Source: Lachnospiraceae bacterium (GTDB taxonomy: Bacteria > Bacillota > Clostridia > Lachnospirales > Lachnospiraceae). From it: a stretch of 64,000 bases of DNA. The notes under the pieces were generated by a model. That model had not been told where the DNA came from and did no database searches. It saw only the letters and a program-made list of their open reading frames with translations. Shown here in pieces: positions 1-8,793 of this stretch; within the stretch, counting starts at the first letter, position 1, and each line of letters opens with the position of its first letter. Position numbers and translations under genes: made by a program. The stretch lies in NCBI GenBank assembly GCA_910574745.1, contig CAJTCE010000002.1:186001-250000 (forward strand), written 5' to 3'.

Positions 1-1
1 A

Positions 2-907
2 GCCTACCCTAACCCGGAGGACGCCAAGGCCTTTGAACTGGCGCTGGAGCTGGCAAAGGAAAAAGATGCGGACATTGTCCTTGCCACAGACCCCGATGCA
101 GACCGCCTGGGAGTTTACGCAAAGGACAAGGAAAGCGGGGAATACGTTTCCTTTACGGGGAATATGTCCGGCATGCTCATAGCGGAATATATTCTGCGGG
201 AGAGAAAAGAAGCGGGAACCCTTCCCTCCAATGCGGCGTTGGTAAAGACCATTGTTACAACCAATATGGCGGATGCGCTGGCAGCAGAATACGACGTAAA
301 GCTGGTTGAAGTATTGACAGGCTTTAAGTATATCGGAGAACAGATTAAGCTCTTTGAAAGAGATAAAAGCTTTCAATATGTATTTGGATTAGAGGAAAGC
401 TACGGATGTCTGGCGGGAACCTATGCAAGAGACAAGGACGCCTGCGTTGCAGTCATGATGCTCTGCGAAGCGGCGGCGTTTTACAAATGCCACAATATGA
501 CACTGTGGGACGCCATGACAAGACTTTACGAAAAATACGGATACTACCGGGAAACCCTTTCCACCATGACTTTAAAAGGCATCGAAGGCACCGCAAAAAT
601 CCAAAAAATCATGAATGATCTAAGAAGCAGCGTGCCGGAAAAGCTGGGAGATTTTAAAGTAGAAGCGATTCGGGATTACGAAAAAGGAATCCGCATTGTT
701 TCCGGAACCAAAGAGCAGGAACAACTGAGCCTGCCCAAATCCAATGTCCTATATTTTGAATTGGAAAATGACGGATGGTGCTGTGCCAGACCTTCCGGTA
801 CCGAACCCAAAATCAAATTTTACATGGGCGTAAAAGGAACTTCCCTGGAACAATCAAAGGAACTGGTAGAAAAGCTTCAGGCGACCATGCTTGGGCTGGT
901 AGAATAG
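2..907 (+). CDS. Phosphoglucomutase/phosphomannomutase, 3' part (start outside window)
   Basis: Interconverts hexose-6-phosphate and hexose-1-phosphate; beside manA and manC it probably supplies mannose-1-phosphate for GDP-mannose. The frame is open from base 2, so the N-terminus with the phosphoserine loop is missing. The first visible residues include the metal-binding loop DPDADR (bases about 104-121). The C-terminus carries RPSGTEPKIKFY, the phosphate-binding loop of the alpha-D-phosphohexomutase family. The internal ATG at 164 is not the start, because the conserved metal loop lies before it. It is followed after 12 bases by manA on the same strand, so they are probably one operon. Whether it prefers glucose or mannose cannot be told from the sequence. 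Confidence 0.93.
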   Translation, partial: AYPNPEDAKAFELALELAKEKDADIVLATDPDADRLGVYAKDKESGEYVSFTGNMSGMLIAEYILRERKEAGTLPSNAALVKTIVTTNMADALAAEYDVKLVEVLTGFKYIGEQIKLFERDKSFQYVFGLEESYGCLAGTYARDKDACVAVMMLCEAAAFYKCHNMTLWDAMTRLYEKYGYYRETLSTMTLKGIEGTAKIQKIMNDLRSSVPEKLGDFKVEAIRDYEKGIRIVSGTKEQEQLSLPKSNVLYFELENDGWCCARPSGTEPKIKFYMGVKGTSLEQSKELVEKLQATMLGLVE

Positions 908-919
908 GGGGGATAAAAA

Positions 920-1846
920 ATGAATATTTTATTTTTAGAACCCGTATTCAAGGAAATGGTCTGGGGCGGCAGCCGCCTGAAGGATTTCGGTTATAACATT
1001 CCCTCCGGCAAAACCGGCGAGTGCTGGGCCGTTTCTGCCCATCCCCACGGGGACTGCCTCATTCAAAACGGAACCTACAAAGGCTGGCATTTAAGCCGCC
1101 TGTGGGAAGAACACAGAGAACTATTCGGAAACATGCAGGGAGATAAATTCCCCCTCTTAATTAAAATCATCGACGCCAAAGAAGACCTGAGCATCCAGGT
1201 CCATCCTGACGACTGTTACGCCGCAGAATGCGAAAACGGATCCCTTGGCAAAACCGAATGCTGGTACGTGCTGGATTGCGATGAAAACGCCACCATTATC
1301 ATCGGCCACCATGCAAAAGACAAAGCCGAAATGAAACAAATGATAGAACAAAAACGCTGGACGGAATTCCTACGGGAAATCCCCGTTAAAAAAGGAGATT
1401 TTTTCCAGATTGAACCCGGCACCCTCCACGCCATCAAAGGAGGCACCCTCATACTGGAGACCCAGCAAAACAGCGACGTTACATACCGCGTCTACGACTA
1501 CGACCGAAAACAAAACGGACAGCTTCGTCCTCTGCACCTGAAACAAAGTCTGGACGTTCTGAAAGCTCCGTTTATTCTGCACACCCAAAACAATATAGAA
1601 AGCAGCTTAAAAGCCCCCGGCATTACCTGCCTTGAAAACTGCCGATACTATACCGTCTGGAAAATCGACGTAACCGGAAAAACGCAGTTCGAGGCTCCCG
1701 CCCCCTTCATGCTCCTATCCGTAGTAGAAGGCTTTGGCGAAATAAACGGAATCCTCATTAAAAAAGGCGACCACTTCATTTTACCTTCCGGTTACGGCCC
1801 GGTAACCCTTACCGGCAAACCGAAGCTCATCGCCTCAACGCCATGA
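920..1846 (+). CDS. manA: Mannose-6-phosphate isomerase, class I
   Basis: Interconverts fructose-6-phosphate and mannose-6-phosphate in the cytoplasm, the entry step to GDP-mannose. The 308-residue protein has the zinc-site signatures of the class I cupin isomerases: QVHPDD near residue 95, TECWYV about 18 residues later, and PGTLHAI near 170. Its length fits the short Gram-positive ManA form. The ATG at 920 has a G-rich ribosome site (GGGGGGA) about 5 bases upstream. A second isomerase domain lies at the end of the fusion gene at 5269-7596, so this activity is apparently encoded twice. The gene ends just before a long palindrome that may terminate it. Confidence 0.93.
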   Translation: MNILFLEPVFKEMVWGGSRLKDFGYNIPSGKTGECWAVSAHPHGDCLIQNGTYKGWHLSRLWEEHRELFGNMQGDKFPLLIKIIDAKEDLSIQVHPDDCYAAECENGSLGKTECWYVLDCDENATIIIGHHAKDKAEMKQMIEQKRWTEFLREIPVKKGDFFQIEPGTLHAIKGGTLILETQQNSDVTYRVYDYDRKQNGQLRPLHLKQSLDVLKAPFILHTQNNIESSLKAPGITCLENCRYYTVWKIDVTGKTQFEAPAPFMLLSVVEGFGEINGILIKKGDHFILPSGYGPVTLTGKPKLIASTP

Positions 1847-1885
1847 TTATTTAGTAACACAACAATTACATCCCAACCGGTCAGC

Positions 1886-2160
1886 CGCCATAAAAGGCGT
1901 GCAAGGCTCGGGAAAAATAACCTTCTGTTTTTGCAATCCCCTACCGGAAAACGCAATTTTTCTTACAGTCCGGCCTACAATCCCAGGGGTAACAGCCCCG
2001 GACGGGCTGTTAAGCGTCTTAAGCGGCATGGATGCCGCATTGACGCGTCCCCGTCAGCGCTCGATTACCCTTGCCGGACTGTTAGAAAAATGCGCTTTCC
2101 GGTACGATTGCCAAAAAACAGAAGGTTATTTTTCCCAAGCCTTGCACGCCTTTTATGGCG
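1886..2160. repeat. 275-bp long inverted repeat (possible MITE-like or structured element)
   Basis: The left arm (1886-1974) and right arm (2073-2160) are near-perfect inverted copies of about 88 bases, differing at only a few substitutions and short indels. The central 98 bases contain further small stems: AACAGCCC/GGGCTGTT and GCGGCAT/ATGCCGC. It lies between two convergent genes, manA and the AraC-type regulator, so its RNA would fold into one very long hairpin from either strand. It could act as a bidirectional terminator or be a miniature mobile element. No long run of T follows either arm. Short open frames inside it are by-products of the repeat. Confidence 0.85.
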
Positions 2161-2164
2161 TACC

Positions 2165-3004
2165 CTACCACTTCTGCCTATACCGACTAGGCGTCATCGA
2201 CTCATATTTCACAAAAACTTTGGTAAAATAATTAACATCCGGAATCCCGCATGCAACCGCAATAGAACCGATAGAAGCCCCACTGAACCTAAGCAGCTTT
2301 TTTGCCTCGTTGATCCGTCTGCTGTTTAAATAACTTCCTATGGTCATCCCCGTAGCCTTTTTAAACTCCCTGGACAGATAAAATTTGCTCAGATAAAACC
2401 TTGAAGAAAGCTTATCCAGACTGATGTCCTCCGCAAAATTCTCATCGAGATAACTTTGTACCGCAAGAATTTTCTCATAAAGATTGTCCCCTTTCCCGCG
2501 ATGAAGCGTTAAGGATTCCAGATAGCATGCGGTAACAATATCCGTAAGATTTTTGTGACATACCTGCTCGCAGCAGGGCCCTTTTAAGGACTGTTGGTCG
2601 AAAATATTGTTCAAGGCGCCGATAAAGGCCGTAGCGTCCCCCGGATGAAAAATAAAAAGCCCGCCCTGTTCGCTGTAATGCCGGTATATGTGAGCTGCAT
2701 CATTGCCGTAAAAATGCACCCAGAACAGCTCCCAGGAATCTTCTTTACTGCTTTCGTGGGAGTATTCCTCCAGGCAGTCAATAAAAATGCAGTCCCCGGT
2801 GGACAAAGAATGCTCCTTCCCCCGGTAAGTCAGCGTACCGCTCCCTTTCATGACAATAAAGAAAAGCAGGGAAGCAAGATTGTCCCTGCGACTGATGTGG
2901 GGCTCGATACTCTGGAGCGTTCCTGTTTCCTGGACATATAAGTAATGGGATTTGGCATATGCCGAAGGTGTGGCAATAATGCGGTTGGAATGTCGGGTGT
3001 TCAT
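2165..3004 (-). CDS. AraC-family transcriptional regulator
   Basis: A 279-residue DNA-binding regulator. The N-terminal half looks like a cupin-type ligand-sensing domain (around GSGTLTYRGKEHSLSTGD). The C-terminal 100 residues hold the paired helix-turn-helix of the AraC/XylS family, with LSSRFYLSKFYLSREFKK as the first helix pair and a GIPDVNYFTKVFVKY-type second one. The frame is open further upstream, but the ATG at 3004 is chosen because AGGAGG precedes it by about 6 bases. It is transcribed divergently from fcl and convergently to manA. A role in controlling the sugar genes is inferred from position only; the ligand is unknown. Confidence 0.88.
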   Translation of the reverse strand: MNTRHSNRIIATPSAYAKSHYLYVQETGTLQSIEPHISRRDNLASLLFFIVMKGSGTLTYRGKEHSLSTGDCIFIDCLEEYSHESSKEDSWELFWVHFYGNDAAHIYRHYSEQGGLFIFHPGDATAFIGALNNIFDQQSLKGPCCEQVCHKNLTDIVTACYLESLTLHRGKGDNLYEKILAVQSYLDENFAEDISLDKLSSRFYLSKFYLSREFKKATGMTIGSYLNSRRINEAKKLLRFSGASIGSIAVACGIPDVNYFTKVFVKYESMTPSRYRQKW

Positions 3005-3192
3005 AAAAGCCTCCTGAATACAGTATGAACTGATAATAAAAATATTATGGGGCAAATTCCTGTTTGCAGATATAGCAATATTTTACTATTTATAGGCAAA
3101 ATTGTCCATTGCTTTCAGCCGGGAAAAAGGCGTAGATTAGTAAAAGGATTTTCAGAATGATTTGGTTGATAAAACCGGAGAGGAATTATGAT

Positions 3193-4143
3193 ATGAATAA
3201 GACAGATAAAATTTATGTGGCAGGCCACAGAGGACTGGTAGGAAGCGCCATTGTAAGAAACCTGCAGTCTAAGGGCTACAACAATATTGTGGGAAGAACC
3301 CATAAGGAACTGGAGCTGACGGACCAGCAGGCAGTCAGGGCGTTTTTTGAGGAAGAGAGACCGGACGTGGTTGTGCTGGCTGCGGCTAAGGTGGGCGGCA
3401 TCAACGCCAATAATACAACGCCTGCGGAATTTATTTATGACAATATGCAGGTGCAGTGCAATGTGATTCACTGCTGCCACCAGTACGGGGTAAAAAAGCT
3501 TTTATTTTTAGGAAGCACCTGCATCTATCCCAAGATGGCGCCTCAGCCCATACCGGAGGACGCTCTGCTCACAGGTCCCTTGGAAACGACCAACGAGGCT
3601 TATGCGGTTGCCAAAATCGCCGGAATGGAGATGTGCAAATTTTATAAACGGCAGTATGGAGATGACTTTATCAGCTGTATGCCTACCAATCTGTACGGTC
3701 CTCATGACAATTATGATTTGAAAGGCTCCCATGTACTTCCGGCCATGATCCGGAAATTTCATGAAGCCAAACTTGGCAACGCGCCTTCCGTGGAGCTGTG
3801 GGGAACGGGTACGCCTTTACGGGAATTTTTATATGTGGATGATATGGCGGATGCCTGCGTTTTCCTTCTGGAAAATTATGACGGCGAGCAGCATGTGAAT
3901 ATCGGTACGGGCAAGGAAGTTACCATTAAGGAACTGGCGGAAATGGTAAAGGAGACCGTGGGCTTTGAAGGGGAAATCATATGGAATGACAGTATGCCCG
4001 ACGGAACCCCCAGAAAGCTTACGGATGTGACAAAACTGCATTCCCTGGGATGGAGACACAAGGTTGAGCTGGAAGAAGGAATCAAGATGGCTTATGACTG
4101 GTTTAAAGAAAATGTGGAAAATGCCCGCATGAATGGAAGATAA
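3193..4143 (+). CDS. fcl: GDP-L-fucose synthase (GDP-4-keto-6-deoxymannose epimerase/reductase)
   Basis: Converts GDP-4-keto-6-deoxy-D-mannose to GDP-L-fucose with NADPH. The 316-residue protein starts with the nucleotide-binding motif [10 protein letters not shown] (residues 10-19) and has the short-chain dehydrogenase pair Y137-x3-K141 in [11 protein letters not shown]. Family-typical segments LGSTCIYPK and [10 protein letters not shown] are also present. The ATG at 3193 is chosen over the upstream in-frame start at 3157 because AGAGGAA lies just before it and the Rossmann motif sits at the usual distance. The partner Gmd dehydratase is not in the window and may lie upstream of base 1. manC follows after 21 bases. 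Confidence 0.94.
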   Translation: MNKTDKIYVAGHRGLVGSAIVRNLQSKGYNNIVGRTHKELELTDQQAVRAFFEEERPDVVVLAAAKVGGINANNTTPAEFIYDNMQVQCNVIHCCHQYGVKKLLFLGSTCIYPKMAPQPIPEDALLTGPLETTNEAYAVAKIAGMEMCKFYKRQYGDDFISCMPTNLYGPHDNYDLKGSHVLPAMIRKFHEAKLGNAPSVELWGTGTPLREFLYVDDMADACVFLLENYDGEQHVNIGTGKEVTIKELAEMVKETVGFEGEIIWNDSMPDGTPRKLTDVTKLHSLGWRHKVELEEGIKMAYDWFKENVENARMNGR

Positions 4144-4164
4144 GACAGAGGAGAAAAGAACAAA

Positions 4165-5256
4165 ATGAACAAATTCGGTGTGATTATGGCAGGCGGCGGT
4201 GGAACCCGGTTATGGCCTTTGAGCAGAAAAGAAAGGCCCAAGCAGTTGTTGAATTTAAGCGGAAAGGATCTGATGATAAACGAGACCCTGGACCGCTTGT
4301 CAAACAGCATTCCAAGGGAGAACATGTTTATTGTTACCAATTCGGTTCAAGCGGAACTGATGAAAAAAGAAACAAAAGGCCGTATGCAGGATGACCATGT
4401 GCTAATAGAGCCGGCGGCGAGAAATACGGCTGCCTGTATCGGTTATGCCGCTATGGAAATCGTAAAAAAATACGGGGACGGCATTATGTGTATTCTCCCT
4501 TCCGACCATTTTATCAAAAACGAAAAGGAATTTTCCGCCATTATTGATGCGGCGGTTATGACCGCGGAAAAAACGGACGCACTGGTTACCATCGGTATCA
4601 AGCCTTCTTTTCCGGCTACGGGATATGGCTATATCCGTGTAAAAGAGGGAAGCGAGACGGCTGTAGGAGATAAGACTGGCAAAAACTATTCCATAGTGGA
4701 AGAGTTTGTGGAGAAGCCGGACTTGGAGACGGCGGAACAATATATAAAAGAAGGCTGCTATTCCTGGAACAGCGGTATGTTTATATGGAAAGCATCTACC
4801 ATTCTTTCCTATATGAGCAGGCTGCTTCCCGATGTGTACGCCTGTCTTGAAAAAATCGGAGATGCCATGAATACCCCCAAGGAGCATCAGGTCATCGAAG
4901 AGGTGTATCCCGTCATTCCAAAGATTTCCATTGATTACGGTATTATGGAACGGGCTGATAATGTTTTGGTCATTTCGGGAGAATTTGGCTGGAATGATAT
5001 CGGTAGCCTTGACATGTTAAGCATTATGAGGGATGCGGACGAGAATGGAAATACGGCTTACGGGGAACAATTATTGATTGATACAAAGGATTGCATTGTT
5101 TACGGAACAGACAAGCTCATAGCCACAGTAGGAATATCGGATTTGATCATTGTCCAGACGTCAGACGCAGTTTTAGTCTGCCATAAGGACAAGTCCCAGG
5201 AAGTGAAGACTATTGTGGAAACATTAAAAGAACAGGCAAAGGAAAATTACCTGTAG
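4165..5256 (+). CDS. manC: Mannose-1-phosphate guanylyltransferase
   Basis: Makes GDP-mannose from GTP and mannose-1-phosphate. The 363-residue protein opens with the nucleotidyltransferase signature AGGGGTRLWPLSRKERPKQ, holding the catalytic arginine and lysine. FVEKPD is near residue 180 and a typical ILPSDHFI segment near 110. It is the short monofunctional form without the C-terminal isomerase domain seen in bifunctional enzymes. It lies between fcl and the fusion gene with gaps of 21 and 12 bases, consistent with one operon. Together with manA and the mutase it gives a complete route from fructose-6-phosphate to GDP-mannose. Confidence 0.94.
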   Translation: MNKFGVIMAGGGGTRLWPLSRKERPKQLLNLSGKDLMINETLDRLSNSIPRENMFIVTNSVQAELMKKETKGRMQDDHVLIEPAARNTAACIGYAAMEIVKKYGDGIMCILPSDHFIKNEKEFSAIIDAAVMTAEKTDALVTIGIKPSFPATGYGYIRVKEGSETAVGDKTGKNYSIVEEFVEKPDLETAEQYIKEGCYSWNSGMFIWKASTILSYMSRLLPDVYACLEKIGDAMNTPKEHQVIEEVYPVIPKISIDYGIMERADNVLVISGEFGWNDIGSLDMLSIMRDADENGNTAYGEQLLIDTKDCIVYGTDKLIATVGISDLIIVQTSDAVLVCHKDKSQEVKTIVETLKEQAKENYL

Positions 5257-5268
5257 TAAGGAAGATAA

Positions 5269-7596
5269 ATGAAATGTTTTGTTTTAGCGGGAGGCAGCGG
5301 CGATGCATTGTGGCCGCTGTCCCGTAAAAATTATCCCAAGCAATTTATATATATCAGGGAAGGCAGATCGTTATTTCAAGAGACAATAGCGAGAAATCTG
5401 CCTTTTTGTGACGATTTTTATATTATTACCAACAAAAAATACCGTTACATTGTGGAAGGGCAGATGCAGGCTTTTCAAGGCTTGTCCTATCAATGTTTTC
5501 TGGAGGAAAAAGGACGTCAGACGGCTCCTGCCGTTGCCATTGCGGCTATGTGCGTGGAACCCGAGGAAACAGTGCTGGTGGTTTCCACAGACCATTTGAT
5601 CGGAGAAGGGGATTATAACGGAACCATACTGGCGGGAAAGGAGCTTCTTTCCGACGACAATATTGTAGCCGTAGGATGCAGTGTGTCCGGGGAAGAAAGT
5701 GAAGAAGCATTAAAGGGACACGGCGCTTTCATATGTGAAGGCAATATTGCCAAAAAGTTTATTGCAAGATGCCAGAGTCCGGTTGAGGAAAAAGGAGAGC
5801 TTCTTTTAGACAGCGGCATTTTTATGATGAAGGCAGGCACCTATCTAAAAGCAATTAAGGAAAACGCGCCGGATTTGTATGAAAAATGTTTGTACGGTAC
5901 GAACCGTGTAAGGATAGCGGGAAAAGCCCTTTTGATCACAAAGCAATGGCTGCAGACGATTCCGGCCTTAAGTGTGGGCGAGGGGGTTTTTGAGAAATGG
6001 GCGGGAAAGCATCTTTATGTGGTTCAAGGAGATTTCAGATGGTCAAGGCTCTTGAATTTGGAAAGCTTTGACGGCTTTGAAGCGCCCTCTCTCCAGGGAG
6101 CGGCCGTTACCAACGAATGCAGAAACGTATCTGTTTTCAATGAGGATGCTTCCAGGCTTGTGGTAGTCAATGGCTGTGAAGATCTGGTTGTGGTCAGTAC
6201 CAAGGATGCCGCCTATATTTCCCGAAAGGGAGAGAGCCACAATATCAGGAAGATCATCAACGACCACTATGAAGAGCAGAAGGAAATTTTTGACGAAGGA
6301 GATATTTATTATACTTCCTGGGGAATCAAGGAGATGCTAAACCGCAGCAAGGGATATATGGTCAGAAAGGTTACGATTTTTCCGGGCTGCGCTCTTTCCA
6401 TGCATAAGCATGAGAAACGAAATGAGCACTGGTCTGTTGTAAGCGGAACAGCCACCATTACCATGAACGGAGAAACAAAGGAGTATGGCAGCAACGACAG
6501 CATTTTTGTACCTATGGGAACCTTTCACAAAATTTCCAATCAGACCGCAAAGGACCTGGTTGTCATAGAGGTGTGCGTAGGAACCAGCGCCGGATATAAA
6601 GTCGGGGATATGGTAAGGGCAATTGATGATTTTGTGAAGCTGGGACCGGCATACAAGGATTATTTGTGGGGCGGCAAGAGGCTTTATGAAAATTACGGGA
6701 AGGTCAACAGGGACAATAAGGAGCACATTATAGCGGAGAGCTGGGAGGTGTCCGCTCATAGTGCAGGTCCTTCCAGGATTGTAGACGGAAATGATAAAGG
6801 GAGACTGTTTCCCGATTATCTGGAAAAAATCGGAAAGGATGCCCTTGGATGGAAGTGCCAGCCCTTTGACCGATTTCCGTTGTTAATAAAATTAATTGAT
6901 GCCAAGCAGGCTTTGAGCGTCCAGGTTCATCCCGATGATGAATATGCCATGAGCGTAGAGGGAGAATACGGCAAAAATGAAATGTGGTATGTAATGGATG
7001 CCGCTCCGGATGCGGGACTCTATGTGGGTTTTTCAAAGGAATTGACGAAGGAAGAGTGTAAGAAGCATATCGAGGAAGGAACCTTAACGGAAGTTTTAAA
7101 GCGGATTCCTGTTAAAAAGGGAGATGTTATCTTTGTAAAGGCGGGAACCGTTCACGCTATTTTAGAAGGACTTCTGATTCTGGAAATCCAGCAAAGCTCC
7201 AATGCCACCTACAGGCTTTATGACTATGACAGAGTGGACAAAAACGGAAACAAAAGACAGCTTCATCTGGAAAAGGCATTGGACAATCTGGATTACCACA
7301 CTTATGAATATTCGTTGGAGCCGGAAGGAGAAAAGGAGCAGGGGAAAGGCTATACCAAACAGCTTTTGGGAGAGTGCAAATATTTTTCCGCAACTCTCTA
7401 TGAAGTGGAGGATGAAGCGGAATTGTCTTTGGATGATGCTTCCTTCAGCGTCATTGTATTTCTGGAAGGAACAGGAACCATGGAGACGGAAAACCGGCAG
7501 AGTCCTTTTCGCCCGGGAGACAGTTTTTTTGTTCCTGCAGGAAAAAAAGTATTAAAAATAAAAGGAAAAGGGAAATTTGTATTGAGTAGGATTTAA
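5269..7596 (+). CDS. Fusion: ManC-like nucleotidyltransferase, cupin, class I mannose-6-phosphate isomerase
   Basis: A 775-residue protein with three regions. Residues 1 to about 340 resemble ManC, but the signature reads GGSGDALWPLSRKNYPKQF, so the usual TR pair of GGxGTRLWPLSR is replaced by DA. This half may be inactive or regulatory. Residues about 361-440 form a cupin of the type seen in bifunctional ManC/ManA enzymes (HKHEKRNEHW, VPMGTFHKISN). Residues about 455-775 are a complete class I ManA with QVHPDD, NEMWYV and AGTVHAI zinc-site motifs. It is the third of three adjacent + strand genes of GDP-mannose synthesis. The last domain duplicates the manA gene upstream. The annotation as isomerase is firm; the N-terminal activity is doubtful. 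Confidence 0.88.
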   Translation: MKCFVLAGGSGDALWPLSRKNYPKQFIYIREGRSLFQETIARNLPFCDDFYIITNKKYRYIVEGQMQAFQGLSYQCFLEEKGRQTAPAVAIAAMCVEPEETVLVVSTDHLIGEGDYNGTILAGKELLSDDNIVAVGCSVSGEESEEALKGHGAFICEGNIAKKFIARCQSPVEEKGELLLDSGIFMMKAGTYLKAIKENAPDLYEKCLYGTNRVRIAGKALLITKQWLQTIPALSVGEGVFEKWAGKHLYVVQGDFRWSRLLNLESFDGFEAPSLQGAAVTNECRNVSVFNEDASRLVVVNGCEDLVVVSTKDAAYISRKGESHNIRKIINDHYEEQKEIFDEGDIYYTSWGIKEMLNRSKGYMVRKVTIFPGCALSMHKHEKRNEHWSVVSGTATITMNGETKEYGSNDSIFVPMGTFHKISNQTAKDLVVIEVCVGTSAGYKVGDMVRAIDDFVKLGPAYKDYLWGGKRLYENYGKVNRDNKEHIIAESWEVSAHSAGPSRIVDGNDKGRLFPDYLEKIGKDALGWKCQPFDRFPLLIKLIDAKQALSVQVHPDDEYAMSVEGEYGKNEMWYVMDAAPDAGLYVGFSKELTKEECKKHIEEGTLTEVLKRIPVKKGDVIFVKAGTVHAILEGLLILEIQQSSNATYRLYDYDRVDKNGNKRQLHLEKALDNLDYHTYEYSLEPEGEKEQGKGYTKQLLGECKYFSATLYEVEDEAELSLDDASFSVIVFLEGTGTMETENRQSPFRPGDSFFVPAGKKVLKIKGKGKFVLSRI

Positions 7597-7625
7597 TGGA
7601 CAATTGTCCGAAAAAATGGTATGAT
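7597..7625 (+). promoter_or_regulatory. Sigma-A-type promoter with overlapping palindrome
   Basis: TGGACA (7597-7602) and TATGAT (7620-7625) are 17 bases apart, a good vegetative promoter for the Spo0A-like gene at 7692. The -35 box is embedded in a perfect 12-bp palindrome, GGACAATTGTCC (7598-7609), which could be an operator. The promoter begins at the stop codon of the preceding gene. Confidence 0.65.
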
Positions 7626-7691
7626 ATACCCAATAACCGCGCAATTTGTTATAAAAATCGTAAAAATCAGAAAAGAGGCAGAAAAGTAAGT

Positions 7692-8081
7692 ATGATAAAC
7701 GAAATGGCAAAGCGCGTCGAGTTAGAAAGATACGCCACTAAGGCTTTGTCGGATTTAGGGGTTCCGACACATCTGAAGGGATATCATTACATCAGGGAAT
7801 CTATTTTGATTTCCCAAACCGATATGGAGGCTTTGAACAGTATCACAAAGCTTTTGTATCCTGAAATTGCAAGAATATACAAAACATCAATACAGAAAGT
7901 CGAAAGAGCTATACGAAATGCTATTTGGGTATCGTGGACACGAGGGAATCCTGCGATCATAGAGAAGCTTTTCGGGTATTCGGATGCGACCGGAAAAGTG
8001 AGACCTACCAATAGCGAGTACATCGCCAGACTAACGGACAAAATATGTCTGGATTACAAGGCGGTGAGTATGGCTTCATAA
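7692..8081 (+). CDS. Spo0A C-terminal DNA-binding domain protein, copy 1
   Basis: A 129-residue protein that is almost entirely the Spo0A effector domain. It matches in order the family's GVPTHLKGYHYIREAI-like helix, the LYPEIARIYKT segment, the recognition stretch QKVERAIRNAI and the closing PTNSEYIARLTDK. No receiver domain precedes it, so it cannot be phosphorylated like Spo0A itself. It probably binds 0A-box-like DNA as a local regulator. The frame is open from 7596, but the ATG at 7692 is chosen because it aligns with the start of copy 2, gives the same length, and lies downstream of the promoter. Copy 2 is at 8794. Confidence 0.9.
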   Translation: MINEMAKRVELERYATKALSDLGVPTHLKGYHYIRESILISQTDMEALNSITKLLYPEIARIYKTSIQKVERAIRNAIWVSWTRGNPAIIEKLFGYSDATGKVRPTNSEYIARLTDKICLDYKAVSMAS

Positions 8082-8144
8082 AGTGCACCTAAAATTCTTA
8101 ATCGCCGAGGTTTCGCGCGGTTATCCTCGGGGAGTTGTGCACTT
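8081..8144 (+). other. Nested inverted repeat after the Spo0A-like gene
   Basis: An outer perfect 8-bp pair AAGTGCAC/GTGCACTT (8081-8088, 8137-8144) encloses an inner pair CCGAGG/CCTCGG (8105-8110, 8125-8130). It starts at the last base of the stop codon of copy 1. It may stabilise the mRNA 3' end or form part of a structured RNA with the terminator that follows. Confidence 0.6.
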
Positions 8145-8170
8145 ACATAGACAAAATATTTACTATAAAA

Positions 8171-8214
8171 GTGCTGTTTTTGAGGTATAACACCTTAAAA
8201 ACGGCGCTTTTTTT
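8171..8214 (+). terminator. Rho-independent terminator after Spo0A-like copy 1
   Basis: GTGCTGTTTTT(G)AGGT pairs with ACCT(T)AAAAACGGCGC, followed by seven T. It is a strong intrinsic terminator on the + strand. Confidence 0.85.
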
Positions 8215-8326
8215 CATTGCAGCGTTCCAAACGAAAAGGAATAAATGAGTGCTTTTTGGTAAAAAAATGCAGTTCAGGCCCAAAATCACATCATTCGTTC
8301 TCAAAATCTGAAAAAGAAATTTTATC

Positions 8327-8335
8327 TGGTATAAT
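8327..8335 (+). promoter_or_regulatory. Extended -10 promoter
   Basis: TGGTATAAT matches the TGnTATAAT extended -10 consensus exactly. The -35 position (about 8307-8312) is weak, as is common with extended -10 promoters. It would transcribe the leader of Spo0A-like copy 2. Confidence 0.5.
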
Positions 8336-8491
8336 ATTCCATATGACTATGCTGTTTACAGCTTCATAAATATCCGTTTATAAAATGACCTGCGGTCATG
8401 TTGATTTAAAAAACAGCCCATGCGACTTTATGAGGGTGGAGTAGTGTTCGTATATTTAAGATGGCAGTAAAATATTACGGAATTAATTTGG

Positions 8492-8605
8492 ATGCTTTTT
8501 AAATCAAAGGAGAATGTGTCAGGAGAAAAGCCTGATCTGCCAAATGGCGGAATCAGTCAAAATAATGCAGAGGATATAGATGAAAACAGTAAGCGGCGGC
8601 AATGA
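8492..8605 (+). CDS. Possible 37-residue small protein in leader
   Basis: An ATG-initiated frame beginning MLFKSKENVSGEKPDLPNGG and ending KRRQ, hydrophilic and charged. The ribosome site is weak. It overlaps the 10-bp inverted repeat at 8516-8644. It could be a leader peptide, the remnant of a lost gene's 5' end, or chance. No family is recognised. Confidence 0.25.
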   Translation: MLFKSKENVSGEKPDLPNGGISQNNAEDIDENSKRRQ

Positions 8606-8644
8606 TAAATTGCCGGAAAAAGGCATAGGAAAAACTCCTGACAC
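8516..8644. repeat. Perfect 10-bp inverted repeat bounding 129 bp
   Basis: GTGTCAGGAG (8516-8525) and CTCCTGACAC (8635-8644) are exact inverted copies. Between them lie shorter stems, including CGGCAAT/ATTGCCG. This could be a structured leader RNA upstream of Spo0A-like copy 2, or a small non-autonomous element. Confidence 0.5.
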
Positions 8645-8672
8645 GGCTCTTTTACATGCTTATAATGCGACA

Positions 8673-8684
8673 TTTGTCGAAAAA
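8673..8684 (+). promoter_or_regulatory. Candidate 0A box
   Basis: TTTGTCGAAAAA contains TGTCGAA (8675-8681), an exact match to the Spo0A-box core TGNCGAA. It lies about 115 bases before the start of a gene encoding a Spo0A-type DNA-binding domain, which would allow autoregulation or control by Spo0A. A 7-base match alone is weak evidence. Confidence 0.4.
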
Positions 8685-8793
8685 TTGCGACCGACAATGA
8701 TAGACATATTTACACGTAAATGTTACTTTAATTACAGAACCGTGCAATTTGTTACATAATAAGTGCAAAAAGCACAGAGAAGGGGAAGTGATT

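Larger units (their letters stand above)
8215..8793 (+). other. Long intergenic leader between the two Spo0A-like genes
   Basis: About 580 bases without a convincing gene. It holds an extended -10 promoter (TGGTATAAT, 8327-8335), a 37-codon open frame (8492-8605), a 129-bp segment bounded by a perfect 10-bp inverted repeat (8516-8644), an inner CGGCAAT/ATTGCCG hairpin near 8596-8615, and a 0A-box match (8675-8681). The last 60 bases resemble the leader of copy 1 (shared AACCGYGCAATTTGTTA), so the duplication took in part of the leader. Confidence 0.6.

Noticed and set aside
1899-2329. Overlapping + strand frames in the long palindrome
   Set aside because: They arise from the inverted repeat and the complement of the AraC-type gene; no ribosome site and no family resemblance.
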